This document shows, one piece after another, positions 7,657 to 17,005 of a stretch of 64,000 nt of DNA (positions within the stretch are counted from its first letter, which is position 1; each line of letters starts with the position of its first letter). The position numbers and the translations under genes are program-made. The stretch is from CAXMST01 sp963790085 (GTDB lineage Bacteria; Actinomycetota; Thermoleophilia; Solirubrobacterales; 70-9). The stretch lies in contig CAWBNH010000013.1 of NCBI GenBank assembly GCA_963790085.1, positions 186,001 to 250,000 on the forward strand, given 5' to 3'. The notes under the pieces were generated by a model, which did not search any database, was not told the DNA's origin, and saw nothing but the letters and a program-made list of their open reading frames with translations.

Positions 7657-9123
7657 ATGAGCAGCAGCGCGAGCGAGAGATCCGTGATCGAGGCGGTGCC
7701 GAAGCAGCTGCTGATCGCAGGCGAGTGGCGGGATAGCTCCACGGGCGCCCGCTTCGAGGTCGAGGATCCCTCGACCGGCGACCCGCTCTGCGAGATCGCC
7801 GACGCCGACGCCGACGACGCCGTGGCAGCGCTCGAGGCAGCGGTCACGGCGCGCGACGAGTGGGCTGCGACGCCCGCGAACGAGCGCTCGGCGATCCTCT
7901 ATGAGGCGTTCCGCAGGATGAACGAGCGGGTCGACGCGCTGGCCTTGCTGATGACGTTGGAGATGGGAAAGGCTGTCGCCGAGTCGAGGGGGGAGGTCGC
8001 CTACGCGGCCGAGTTCTTCCGCTGGAACGCCGGCGAGGCGCTGCGGATCGACGGCTACTACAAGCAGGCGGGCAACGGCGCGAGCCGGGTGCTGGTCATG
8101 CGCCAGCCCGTCGGCCCCTGCTATCTGATCACGCCGTGGAACTTCCCCGCGGCGATGGGCACCCGCAAGATCGGCCCGGCGATCGCGGCCGGCTGCACGA
8201 TGGTGATCAAGCCGGCCCAGTCGACGCCGCTGTCGATGCTCGCGCTCGGGGAGATCCTGCAGGAGTGCGGCCTCCCGGCCGGTGTGCTCAACATCCTCAC
8301 CTCGACCGCGTCGCGGCAGGTCTCGGCGCCGATCATCGGCGACCCGCGGCTGCGCAAGCTGAGCTTCACGGGCTCCACCGAGGTCGGCCAGAAGCTGATC
8401 GAGCAGGCCGGCGAGACGGTGCTCAACGTCTCGATGGAGCTCGGCGGCAACGCCCCCTTCCTGGTCTTCGAGGACGCCGACCTCGATGCCGCGGTCGAGG
8501 GGGCGATGGTCGCGAAGATGCGGAACGTCGGCGAGGCCTGCACCGCGGCCAACCGATTCCACGTGCACGAGGCCGTCGCCACGGAGTTCACGACGAAGCT
8601 CGCCGAGCGGATGGACGCGCTCGCCGTCGGCCGCGGCAGCGAGCAGGGCACCGACGTCGGCCCGCTGATCGACGACGAGACGCGCTCGAAGGTGGCAGAG
8701 CTGGTCGAGGATGCGGTCGCAAAGGGAGCGACGGTTCACTGCGGCGGGGCGGCCCGTGAGGGTGCCGGGTACTTCTTCCAGCCGACCGTGCTCGGCGGCG
8801 TCAGCCCCGATGCCCGGCTGCTCAGGGAGGAGATCTTCGGGCCGGTCGCCCCGGTGACGACCTTCTCGACCGACGAGCAGGCGATCGCGGCGGCCAACGA
8901 CACCGAGTACGGACTCGTCGCCTACGTCTTCACCCGAGACATCAACCGGGCGCTGAAGGTCTGCGAGGCGCTCGAGACGGGGATGATCGGCCTCAACCAG
9001 GGGCTGGTCTCGAACGCCGGCGCGCCGTTCGGGGGAGTCAAGGCATCCGGCATCGGCCGCGAGGGCGGCAACGAGGGAATCGACGAGTACCTCGAGACCA
9101 AGTACGTCGCGATCAAGGCCTGA
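7657..9123 (+). CDS. gabD: NAD(P)-dependent aldehyde dehydrogenase, succinate-semialdehyde type
   Basis: 488 residues with ATG start 6 nt after GGAGG. The ALDH landmarks are all present: TPWNFPAAMGTRKIGPA, KPAQSTPLS, the NAD-loop FTGSTEVGQKL, MELGGNAPFLVF with the general-base Glu, and NVGEACTAANRFHVHE with catalytic Cys near residue 292. The C-terminus (GIGREGGNEGIDEYLETKYV) resembles succinate-semialdehyde dehydrogenases, which oxidise succinate semialdehyde to succinate in 4-aminobutyrate breakdown. No aminotransferase partner is adjacent, so substrate assignment is by similarity only. Confidence 0.85.
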   Translation: MSSSASERSVIEAVPKQLLIAGEWRDSSTGARFEVEDPSTGDPLCEIADADADDAVAALEAAVTARDEWAATPANERSAILYEAFRRMNERVDALALLMTLEMGKAVAESRGEVAYAAEFFRWNAGEALRIDGYYKQAGNGASRVLVMRQPVGPCYLITPWNFPAAMGTRKIGPAIAAGCTMVIKPAQSTPLSMLALGEILQECGLPAGVLNILTSTASRQVSAPIIGDPRLRKLSFTGSTEVGQKLIEQAGETVLNVSMELGGNAPFLVFEDADLDAAVEGAMVAKMRNVGEACTAANRFHVHEAVATEFTTKLAERMDALAVGRGSEQGTDVGPLIDDETRSKVAELVEDAVAKGATVHCGGAAREGAGYFFQPTVLGGVSPDARLLREEIFGPVAPVTTFSTDEQAIAAANDTEYGLVAYVFTRDINRALKVCEALETGMIGLNQGLVSNAGAPFGGVKASGIGREGGNEGIDEYLETKYVAIKA

Positions 9124-9165
9124 GGTGAGCGGCCCGCCCGCTCCGAGCCGGCTTCGCCCCGCCCG

Positions 9166-9687
9166 CTAGCGCCCGAGCAGGCTTCCGATCAGACCGCCGC
9201 CACGGCGGTTCTCCAGATAGCACTGGTGGTAGTCCTCGGCCATGTAGAAGCCCGTCGCCGGCTCGATCGCGGTCACGATCGGCTGCCGGTGCCGCTGCTG
9301 CTCGGCCTGCTTGGAGGCCTCGGCCTCGGCTCGCTGCGCATCGCTGTGGAAGAAGATCACCGAGCGGTATTGGGTGCCGATATCGGGGCCCTGCCGGTTG
9401 ATCTGGGTCGGGTCGTGGACCTTCCAGTAGATCCGCAGGAGATCCCCGAACGAGACCCGCTCCGGGTCGAAGGTCACCTGACAGACCTCGGCGTGGCCGG
9501 TGGCGCCCGTGCAGACCTGCTCGTAAGTCGGGTTAGCGACGTGGCCGCCCTCGTAGCCGACGGCGGTGTCGAGGACGCCCTCGACCTCGCGGAAGGCAGC
9601 CTCGACCTGCCAGAAGCAGCCGGCGCCGAAGCTGACCTTCTCGGTCGTCGCCGGCTCGTTGGCCGTGCTGTGATCGGTCTTCGTCAT
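9166..9687 (-). CDS. msrA: Peptide-methionine (S)-S-oxide reductase MsrA
   Basis: 173 residues, typical for MsrA. The catalytic motif GAGCFWQVEAAF lies at about residues 22-33, followed by VGYEGGHVANPTYEQVCTG and HAEVCQVTFDP. The enzyme reduces methionine-S-sulfoxide in proteins at the expense of thioredoxin, which is also encoded in this window. Further Cys residues occur at about 60, 69 and near the C-terminus (HQCYLENRR), the last being a plausible resolving Cys. It is transcribed away from the aldehyde dehydrogenase with a 42-nt gap between stops. Confidence 0.95.
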   Translation of the reverse strand: MTKTDHSTANEPATTEKVSFGAGCFWQVEAAFREVEGVLDTAVGYEGGHVANPTYEQVCTGATGHAEVCQVTFDPERVSFGDLLRIYWKVHDPTQINRQGPDIGTQYRSVIFFHSDAQRAEAEASKQAEQQRHRQPIVTAIEPATGFYMAEDYHQCYLENRRGGGLIGSLLGR

Positions 9688-9768
9688 CTGGCCTCCAGCC
9701 TGTTGGTTCGATTGCTGAGACGATGATCCCAGCCAATCGTTACGGGAGCCTCAAGGCGCGGGGGGCGC

Positions 9769-11091
<1,323 letters not shown>

Positions 11092-11144
11092 TCAGCTCCT
11101 CCATCTCGGTTGCAGTTCGAGCTGGAAGCTATCTGTCGCTCCGC

Positions 11145-11645
11145 TCATCCGCTCTCCCGCGCGGCCACGTAGGCGGTGCCGAAGCTGCGCTCGAACGCCG
11201 CAGGCAGCGGTTCCCCGCCCCTGTTGAAGCGGGCTGCCGCGCTCAGGCGACGGATCAGATCGGTGTGGATCCCGGCGGTCTCGGCCGCGCCCGCCTCGGC
11301 CGCTCCGACCAGATAGCCGAGCTCGGTGCTGGCCCGGCCGCTCGGGTCCTCGCGCGCCTCGGCGTTGAGCCGGGTCGCGACGGCGATCAGCGTCGCGCCG
11401 ACCTCGCCCAGATCGCCGGCCGGCTGATCCCTGGTCAGGCAGTCGCTGATCGGCGTTGCGTCCTCGAGCAGAACCCGCTCGGGAGCCCCCTTCAGGGCGG
11501 CGCGGAAGGCGTCGCTGCCGTCGAGGCAGGCGGCCGGCGTCGGCTCGGGTTGCGAGCCGCAGCCGGCGAGGGCGGGGGCGAGTGCCACGAGCGCGAGCAG
11601 TGATCTGAGCGGGGCCGGCACGGCGCGGATGCTAGAGAGCGACAT
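11145..11645 (-). CDS. Predicted lipoprotein of unknown function
   Basis: 166 residues. The N-terminus has an Arg followed by a hydrophobic stretch ending in a lipobox-like LAGCGS at about residues 26-31, indicating export and lipidation at Cys29. The mature part is helical with two further Cys residues (AACLDGSD, DCLTRDQ) that could form a disulfide. I recognise no family. It diverges from ileS with about 58 nt between starts. Confidence 0.6.
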   Translation of the reverse strand: MSLSSIRAVPAPLRSLLALVALAPALAGCGSQPEPTPAACLDGSDAFRAALKGAPERVLLEDATPISDCLTRDQPAGDLGEVGATLIAVATRLNAEAREDPSGRASTELGYLVGAAEAGAAETAGIHTDLIRRLSAAARFNRGGEPLPAAFERSFGTAYVAARESG

Positions 11646-11687
11646 GGCCCGGCCCGCCGGCGCCCGGCCCGCCGATGGCGGCGCTCC

Positions 11688-11693
11688 TACAAT
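11688..11693 (+). promoter_or_regulatory. -10-like TACAAT before ileS
   Basis: TACAAT lies 10 nt before the chosen ileS ATG. This would give a leaderless or very short leader transcript, and it argues against the in-frame ATGs at 11629 and 11644, which lie upstream of it. Confidence 0.4.
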
Positions 11694-11703
11694 CCGCCGG
11701 CCG

Positions 11704-14700
11704 ATGGCCTCCTACGCTCCCGTCGACCCGAAGCAGTCGTTTCCCGCCCTGGAGGAGCGGGTGCTCGAGCGCTGGCGCGAGGGCGATACGTTCAAGCGAC
11801 AGCTCGAGCTGCGTCAGGGCCGGCCGCTATGGAGCTTCTACGAGGGACCGCCGACCGCGAACGGCAGGCCGGGCTCCCACCATGTCCTGAGCCGGGTATT
11901 CAAGGACATCTACCCGCGCTACAAGGCTATGTGCGGCTACTACGTCCCGCGCAAGGGCGGCTGGGACTGCCACGGGCTACCGGTGGAGCTCGAGGTCGAG
12001 AAGGAGCTTGGCATCTCCTCCAAGGAGCAGATCGAGGAGTTCGGGATCGCCGAGTTCAACGCACGCTGTCGCGCCTCGGTCTTCCGCTACGTCGCCGACT
12101 GGGACCGCATGGTCGAGCGGATCGGCCACTGGATCGACCTCGACGACCCCTACGTGACGATGGACGACGACTACATCGAATCGGTCTGGTGGTCGCTGCG
12201 GCGGCTCTGGGACGACGAGAACCTGTACCAGGGCTACAAGGTCGTCCCGTACTGCCCGCGCTGCGGGACGGCGCTCTCATCACACGAGGTGGCGCTCGGC
12301 TACAGGGACGTCGTCGATCCATCCGTCTACGTGCGCCTGCCGGTCACCGAGCCCGCCGCCGCGAGCCCGCTTGCCGCCGGCGACAACCTGTTGGTCTGGA
12401 CGACGACGCCGTGGACGCTGATCTCGCACGCGGCGGTCGCCGCCGGCGCCGAGATCTCCTACGTGCGAGCGAGGCCGGCCGGTTCCGACGAGGTCGTGAT
12501 CGTCGCCGAGGCCCTGGCGGAGTCGGTGCTCGGAGCGGACGCCGAGATCCACGAGACCTTCACCGGTACCGAGATCGCGGGAACCAGATACGAGGCCCCG
12601 TTTCGCTACATCGACGGATCCGAGTTCGGGCCCCGCGGGCACACCGTGCTGCTCGCCGACTTCGTCACAACCGAGGACGGAACCGGCCTCGTCCACACGG
12701 CCCTCGCCTTCGGCGAGGACGACTTCAGGCTCGGCGAGCAGTACGAGATGACGCTGCAGAACCCCGTCGACCTGGGCGGGCGCTTCGACGAGCGCGTCGC
12801 CGACTTCCAGGGCAAGCTCGTCTACGAGCACAACCCCGAGATCATCGCTGCCCTCGAGCGCGCCGGCAGGCTCTTCGAGCTGGTCGACTACGAGCACGCC
12901 TATCCGCACTGCTGGCGCTGCGATACCGCGCTGTTGTACTACGCCAAGTCGACCTGGTTCATCCGCACCTCGGCCTACCGCGATCGGATGCTGGCCGAGA
13001 ACGAGCGGATCGGATGGCACCCCGAGCACATCAAGGACGGTCGCTTCGGGAAGTGGCTCGAGGGCAACGTCGATTGGGCGCTGTCGCGGGCTCGGTACTG
13101 GGGAACCCCGCTGCCGATCTGGGAGTGCTCGTCGGCGAGCTGCGGGGAGCGCTTCTGCGCCGGCTCGACCGCCGATCTCAGCGCCCGAGGCGGCGAGGTC
13201 CCAGACGATCTGCACCGGCCGTTCGTCGATCAGGTCGTGCTCGAGTGCGACTCCTGCGGCGGCGAGATGCGAAGGGTTCCGGAGGTGATTGACACCTGGT
13301 ACGACAGCGGCGCGATGCCCTTCGCGCAGTTCCACTACCCGTTCGAGAACGAGGAGCTGTTCGAGGCGCGATTCCCAGCAGACTTCATCTGCGAGGCGAT
13401 CGACCAGACCCGTGGGTGGTTCTACTCGCAGCTCGCCGAGTCGGTGCTGCTGTTCGACCAGACCGACTACCTGAACTGCGTATGCCTCGGCCTGATCCTC
13501 GATCCCGATGGGCGGAAGATGAGCAAGCGCCTCGGAAACCTCGTCGACCCGCACGACGTGATCTCCGAGCACGGCGCCGACGCCTTCCGCTGGTACTACC
13601 TCGCATCGCAGCAGCCCTGGGCCGGATACCGGTTCAGCACCGAGACGGTCGGGGAGGCGGTCCGTCAGTTCCTGCTCACCCTCTGGAACACCTACGCCTT
13701 CTACGTCCTCTACGCAAACGCCGAGGGGATCGACGCAGAGGATCCCCCGGCGCCCCCCGACCAGGACGGCTATCTGCCGCCCGGCGGCTCCGCGGAGCGC
13801 CTCGACCGCTGGGCCGTCTCCAGGCTCGAGAAGACGATCGAAACCGTCCGCGGCGCACTCGACGGTTTCGACTCGACGACCGCCGGGCGGGCGATCGCGG
13901 CGTATGTGGACGATCTCTCCAACTGGTACGTCCGCGTCAGCCGCCGGCGCTTCTGGGAGGGCGACCCCGCGGCCTTCGGCACCCTGCGGCGCTGCCTGCT
14001 GGAGACGGCGCAACTGCTTGCCCCGTTCATGCCGTTCGCCGCCGACGCGATCTGGTCCAATCTCGCCCACGGAGACGGCGCGACCAGCGAGCAGTCGGTC
14101 CACCTGACCGACTTCCCGGTCGCCGAGAGCGGCCGCCGTGACGAGGCGCTGGAGGCGGGGATGGAGGCTGCTCGACGAGCGGTGGAACTGGGCCGCGCCG
14201 CCCGCGCGCACGCGAAGCTGAAGATGCGCCAGCCGCTGGCGAGCGCGGTGATCGTCGCGACCGAAGCCGAGCGCGAGACGATCGAGGGCTTCGCCGACCT
14301 CGTCCGCGCCGAGCTCAACGTCAAGGCGCTCGAGTTCGTCTCCGAGGAGGCGGAGCTGGCCGGCTACTCGGTGAAGCCCAACTACCGGACGCTCGGGCCA
14401 CGCTTCGGCAGCGACATGCCGCAGGTCGCCGCTGCGGTCGGGTCGCTCGATCCCAGCCACGTGCGGGACGCGATCGCGGGCGAACGGGAGATCGGGATCA
14501 GCATCGAGGGCCGCGACCACACCCTGGCGCCTGATGACCTGACCCTGGTGATGGAGCCGCTGGAGGGCTACATGGTCGAGTCGGAGGCGGGCAGGGCCGT
14601 GGCCCTGGCGCTCGACCTCGACGAGGCCCTGATCCGTGAGGGGCTTGCCCGAGAGATCGTCCGGACGGTGCAGAACGCACGCAAGGAGAGCGGCCTCGAG

Positions 14701-14892
14701 GTCACCGACCGGGTCGAGCTCACGCTCGACGGCGACCGGGAGCTGCTCGCGGCCGCCCGCGATCACGAGGACTACATCAGGGGGGAGACCCTGGCCGAGG
14801 CGATCGCCTACGGCGGCGCCGACGGTGCCGCGGCCGCGGTGACGATCGACGGGCGCGAGCTCCGAGTCACCCTCGCCCCCGCGGGCGGCTAG
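11704..14892 (+). CDS. ileS: Isoleucyl-tRNA synthetase, long (type 2) form
   Basis: 1062 residues. A Rossmann core with a HIGH-region (GSHHVLSR, residues 57-64) is interrupted by an editing domain containing LLVWTTTPWTLISHAAVAA. KMSKR sits at 605-609, and DWALSRARYWGTPLPIWEC precedes a C-x-C zinc-like knuckle. The C-terminal extension after the anticodon-binding domain (AREIVRTVQNARKESGLEV) fits the eukaryote-like type 2 class, often tolerant of mupirocin. It charges tRNA-Ile. The ATG at 11704 is chosen because homology (SYAPVDPKQSFPALEERVL) starts there. Confidence 0.95.
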   Translation: MASYAPVDPKQSFPALEERVLERWREGDTFKRQLELRQGRPLWSFYEGPPTANGRPGSHHVLSRVFKDIYPRYKAMCGYYVPRKGGWDCHGLPVELEVEKELGISSKEQIEEFGIAEFNARCRASVFRYVADWDRMVERIGHWIDLDDPYVTMDDDYIESVWWSLRRLWDDENLYQGYKVVPYCPRCGTALSSHEVALGYRDVVDPSVYVRLPVTEPAAASPLAAGDNLLVWTTTPWTLISHAAVAAGAEISYVRARPAGSDEVVIVAEALAESVLGADAEIHETFTGTEIAGTRYEAPFRYIDGSEFGPRGHTVLLADFVTTEDGTGLVHTALAFGEDDFRLGEQYEMTLQNPVDLGGRFDERVADFQGKLVYEHNPEIIAALERAGRLFELVDYEHAYPHCWRCDTALLYYAKSTWFIRTSAYRDRMLAENERIGWHPEHIKDGRFGKWLEGNVDWALSRARYWGTPLPIWECSSASCGERFCAGSTADLSARGGEVPDDLHRPFVDQVVLECDSCGGEMRRVPEVIDTWYDSGAMPFAQFHYPFENEELFEARFPADFICEAIDQTRGWFYSQLAESVLLFDQTDYLNCVCLGLILDPDGRKMSKRLGNLVDPHDVISEHGADAFRWYYLASQQPWAGYRFSTETVGEAVRQFLLTLWNTYAFYVLYANAEGIDAEDPPAPPDQDGYLPPGGSAERLDRWAVSRLEKTIETVRGALDGFDSTTAGRAIAAYVDDLSNWYVRVSRRRFWEGDPAAFGTLRRCLLETAQLLAPFMPFAADAIWSNLAHGDGATSEQSVHLTDFPVAESGRRDEALEAGMEAARRAVELGRAARAHAKLKMRQPLASAVIVATEAERETIEGFADLVRAELNVKALEFVSEEAELAGYSVKPNYRTLGPRFGSDMPQVAAAVGSLDPSHVRDAIAGEREIGISIEGRDHTLAPDDLTLVMEPLEGYMVESEAGRAVALALDLDEALIREGLAREIVRTVQNARKESGLEVTDRVELTLDGDRELLAAARDHEDYIRGETLAEAIAYGGADGAAAAVTIDGRELRVTLAPAGG

Positions 14893-14893
14893 C

Positions 14894-15244
14894 TCAACGG
14901 ACCCGTAGCTTCAGCTTCATCGACGACGGATGGATCGTGCAGTAGAGCTTGTAGGTCCCCTTCTTCTTGAACCTGTGGACGAAGTTGACACCGCGCTTGG
15001 CGGTCGTCTTCGACGCGATCTTGCCGCCCGGGCCACGCCGCTTGGTCACGTTGTGGGGCGCCCCCCCACCGGTCCACTTGAACCGGACCTTGGTGCCCCG
15101 CTTGACTGTCTTGGCCGCCGGGCTGAAGAAGTTGTTGCCGACCGTCACCTTCGCCCCCTTGCCGCCCGCCGCGGCGGGCCCGGCGGCGAGCACCGTCGCG
15201 CCGAGGATCCCGAAGGCGAGTGCCAGTGCCAGTGCCTTGAACAT
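14894..15244 (-). CDS. Secreted type 1 copper (cupredoxin) protein
   Basis: 116 residues with a signal peptide of about 28 residues ending AGPAAA. The single cupredoxin domain has the copper ligands in order: His in GGGAPHNVT, then Cys, His and Met in LYCTIHPSSMKL. Such small blue proteins carry one electron in the periplasmic or exterior space; the partner here is unknown. The ATG at 15244 has GAGGAG about 7 nt upstream. The ileS stop lies 2 nt from this stop on the other strand. Confidence 0.82.
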   Translation of the reverse strand: MFKALALALAFGILGATVLAAGPAAAGGKGAKVTVGNNFFSPAAKTVKRGTKVRFKWTGGGAPHNVTKRRGPGGKIASKTTAKRGVNFVHRFKKKGTYKLYCTIHPSSMKLKLRVR

Positions 15245-15302
15245 GCGTCTACTCCTCGATTGCCTGCTGAGCTTCGATTGCGACAACACTGCCGCGGCCG
15301 AT

Positions 15303-15308
15303 TAGGAT
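15303..15308 (+). promoter_or_regulatory. -10-like TAGGAT of a probable leaderless start
   Basis: TAGGAT ends 7 nt before the GTG at 15316, without a Shine-Dalgarno sequence. Confidence 0.45.
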
Positions 15309-15315
15309 CGGTGCC

Positions 15316-15747
15316 GTGGCAGCGAATCCCGGCGGCGACACTATCGCGGTACTGGCTGCCGCCGGCCTGATCTTCATCTGGGCGCTGCTACTCGGGGTCT
15401 GGAAGTACCGCCAGATGGCGGCGGCCCCGGACGGCCTCGCGCATCCATACGTGGACACCGCCCACCGCGCGGCGCTGCTCTACAGCTTCGCGACCCTCTT
15501 GATCGCCGCCTTCGTCGAGCTCTCCGGCTGGAGTGCCGGCGTCAACGCCGCGGCGGCCTTCACCGTGATCGCCTTCTTCGTCGCGGCGATCGGCAGCTAC
15601 TGCTGGCACGGCTACGCGCGTGACACCGACAACCAGCTCCGCGAGCCCGCCGCCGGCACGCACGCGTTCATGGCGGCGCTGATCGTCGCCGAGATCGGCG
15701 GCTTCGCGGTGATCTTCGCCGGCTTCCTCGAGGCCCAGCTGCTCTAG
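15316..15747 (+). CDS. Four-helix integral membrane protein, unknown function
   Basis: 143 residues with four predicted membrane helices (about 10-30, 52-70, 78-98 and 118-140). The loops are short and include YVDTAHRAALLYSF and CWHGYARDTDNQLREP. His-containing helices could bind a cofactor, but no family is recognised. The GTG start is supported by TAGGAT 7 nt upstream. It diverges from the cupredoxin gene; both might act in envelope electron transfer, which is speculation from position. Confidence 0.6.
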   Translation: MAANPGGDTIAVLAAAGLIFIWALLLGVWKYRQMAAAPDGLAHPYVDTAHRAALLYSFATLLIAAFVELSGWSAGVNAAAAFTVIAFFVAAIGSYCWHGYARDTDNQLREPAAGTHAFMAALIVAEIGGFAVIFAGFLEAQLL

Positions 15748-15764
15748 ATGTAGAGCGGGCCCGG

Positions 15765-16091
15765 CTAGCCGGTCAGCACCGGCTCCAGCTCGGCCTCGAG
15801 ACGCTTCTTCGGCATCGCGCCGACGATCCGCTTGGCGGCCTGGCCGCCCTTGAAGAGGATCATCGTCGGGATCGAGAGCACCTCGTAGGCGACCGCAGTC
15901 TGCTGGTTCTCGTCGACGTTCAGGCTCAGCACCTTGAGGTCGTCGCGCTCGTTGTCGATCTCCTCGAGGATCGGGTGGACGACCCGGCAGGGCCCGCACC
16001 ACGGGGCCCAGAAATCGACCAGCACGGGACCGGTCGCGTCGAGCACCTCCGCCTGGAAGTCGTCATCGGTGACCTGGGTCAGGTTCGCCAC
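15765..16091 (-). CDS. trxA: Thioredoxin
   Basis: 108 residues, the standard thioredoxin length, with active-site FWAPWCGPCRVVHP at about residues 27-40 and the cis-Pro loop SIPTMILFKGG. It reduces disulfides in cytoplasmic proteins and can recycle MsrA, also encoded here. The GTG at 16091 is chosen because GAGGAG lies upstream and thioredoxins begin with this NLTQVTDDDF-type strand. A longer in-frame extension exists but is rejected as low-complexity. Confidence 0.92.
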   Translation of the reverse strand: MANLTQVTDDDFQAEVLDATGPVLVDFWAPWCGPCRVVHPILEEIDNERDDLKVLSLNVDENQQTAVAYEVLSIPTMILFKGGQAAKRIVGAMPKKRLEAELEPVLTG

Positions 16092-16181
16092 TTTGTTCTC
16101 CTCGTTCGCTTCTGGGCTCTGATGTCTATCTAACCGGGCAGACCGAGTCGGCTTGACTGGATCGAGCCCGCGCCTCGCCAT

Positions 16182-16192
16182 ACTATACAAAA
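16182..16192 (-). promoter_or_regulatory. AT-rich promoter-like element upstream of trxA
   Basis: On the minus strand TTTTGTATAGT stands out in very G+C-rich DNA about 90 nt before trxA. TATAGT could be a -10 box, but no good -35 hexamer was found at 16-18 nt. The 131-nt gap between trxA and the glycosyltransferase gene holds nothing else. Confidence 0.3.
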
Positions 16193-16222
16193 TGAAGTAA
16201 GTCTCCCCGGCGAGCTGCGGTC

Positions 16223-16951
16223 TCAGCCGCCGGAGCGCTTGTGGAGACGCATCAGCGGAACCCGCCAGGCGGCCTCGGCGATGATCGCGCGGCTCATCTT
16301 CGACTCGCCGACCCGGCGGTCGTGGAAGTAGATCGGCACCTCGACCACCCGGAACCCGGCCTTGATCGCCCGGTAGGTGGTCTCCACCTGGAACGCGTAA
16401 CCGAGCGCGCCCAGCGTCTCGATCTCGATCGCCTCGAGCACGCTTCGGCGCAGGCACTTGAACCCACCGGTGAGATCGCGGACCCCGAGCCCGAGCCAGG
16501 CGCGGGCGTAGACGCTCCCGAAGCGAGAGATCTGACGGCGGGCCCGCCCCCACTCCCCCACGCGGCCACCGGGGACGTAGCGGGAGCCGATCACGAGGTC
16601 GGCGTCAGCGGCAGCCGCGATCAGCCGCGGGACGTCGGCGGGATCGTGCGAGAAGTCGGCGTCCATCTGGACGATCAGCTCGGCGCCGGCCGCGAGGGCG
16701 TGCTGGAAGCCGGCGACGTAGGCCGGGCCGAGGCCCTCCTTGGCTGGGCGGTGGATGACGTCGACGACAGGGTGCAGAGCGGCCAGCCGGTCGGCGATCC
16801 GGCCGGTGCCGTCCGGCGAGTCGTCATCGACGATCGTGATCCGCGAGCCGGCGGGCAGCTGGTCGAGCAGGCTCGCCGTCAACGGCTCGACGTTGTCGGC
16901 CTCGTTGTAGGTCGGGACGAGAACGTGGATGCTCGGGCTCGAGTGGCTCAT
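16223..16951 (-). CDS. Polyprenol monophosphomannose synthase-like glycosyltransferase (GT2)
   Basis: 242 residues of soluble GT-A fold: VLVPTYNEADNVEPL, the VDDDSPDGTGRIAD loop, and the metal-binding QMDADFSHDP at about 93-102. GGFKCLRRSVLE and YFHDRRVGESKMSRAI are characteristic of dolichol/polyprenol-phosphate mannose synthases. These transfer a sugar from a nucleotide donor to polyprenyl phosphate on the inner membrane face. There is no C-terminal membrane domain, unlike some mycobacterial fusions, and the donor sugar is not certain. Confidence 0.85.
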   Translation of the reverse strand: MSHSSPSIHVLVPTYNEADNVEPLTASLLDQLPAGSRITIVDDDSPDGTGRIADRLAALHPVVDVIHRPAKEGLGPAYVAGFQHALAAGAELIVQMDADFSHDPADVPRLIAAAADADLVIGSRYVPGGRVGEWGRARRQISRFGSVYARAWLGLGVRDLTGGFKCLRRSVLEAIEIETLGALGYAFQVETTYRAIKAGFRVVEVPIYFHDRRVGESKMSRAIIAEAAWRVPLMRLHKRSGG

Positions 16952-16993
16952 GCGGGAGCGGCGATGCTAGAGCCGCCGCCACTCGGGCCGGTC

Positions 16994-16999
16994 TAACGT
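16994..16999 (+). promoter_or_regulatory. -10-like TAACGT of a probable leaderless polX start
   Basis: TAACGT ends 6 nt before the ATG at 17006 and no ribosome-binding site is present. Confidence 0.45.
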
Positions 17000-17005
17000 G
17001 CGTCC

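Noticed and set aside
12280..14766. An 828-codon open frame antisense to ileS
   Set aside because: It lies wholly inside ileS, which has all synthetase motifs. The translated sequence is Arg/Gly/Leu-rich with no domain. Long antisense frames are expected in such GC-rich DNA.
16151..16160. A -35-like TTGACT on the plus strand between trxA and the glycosyltransferase gene
   Set aside because: No -10 at 16-18 nt and no plus-strand gene follows.
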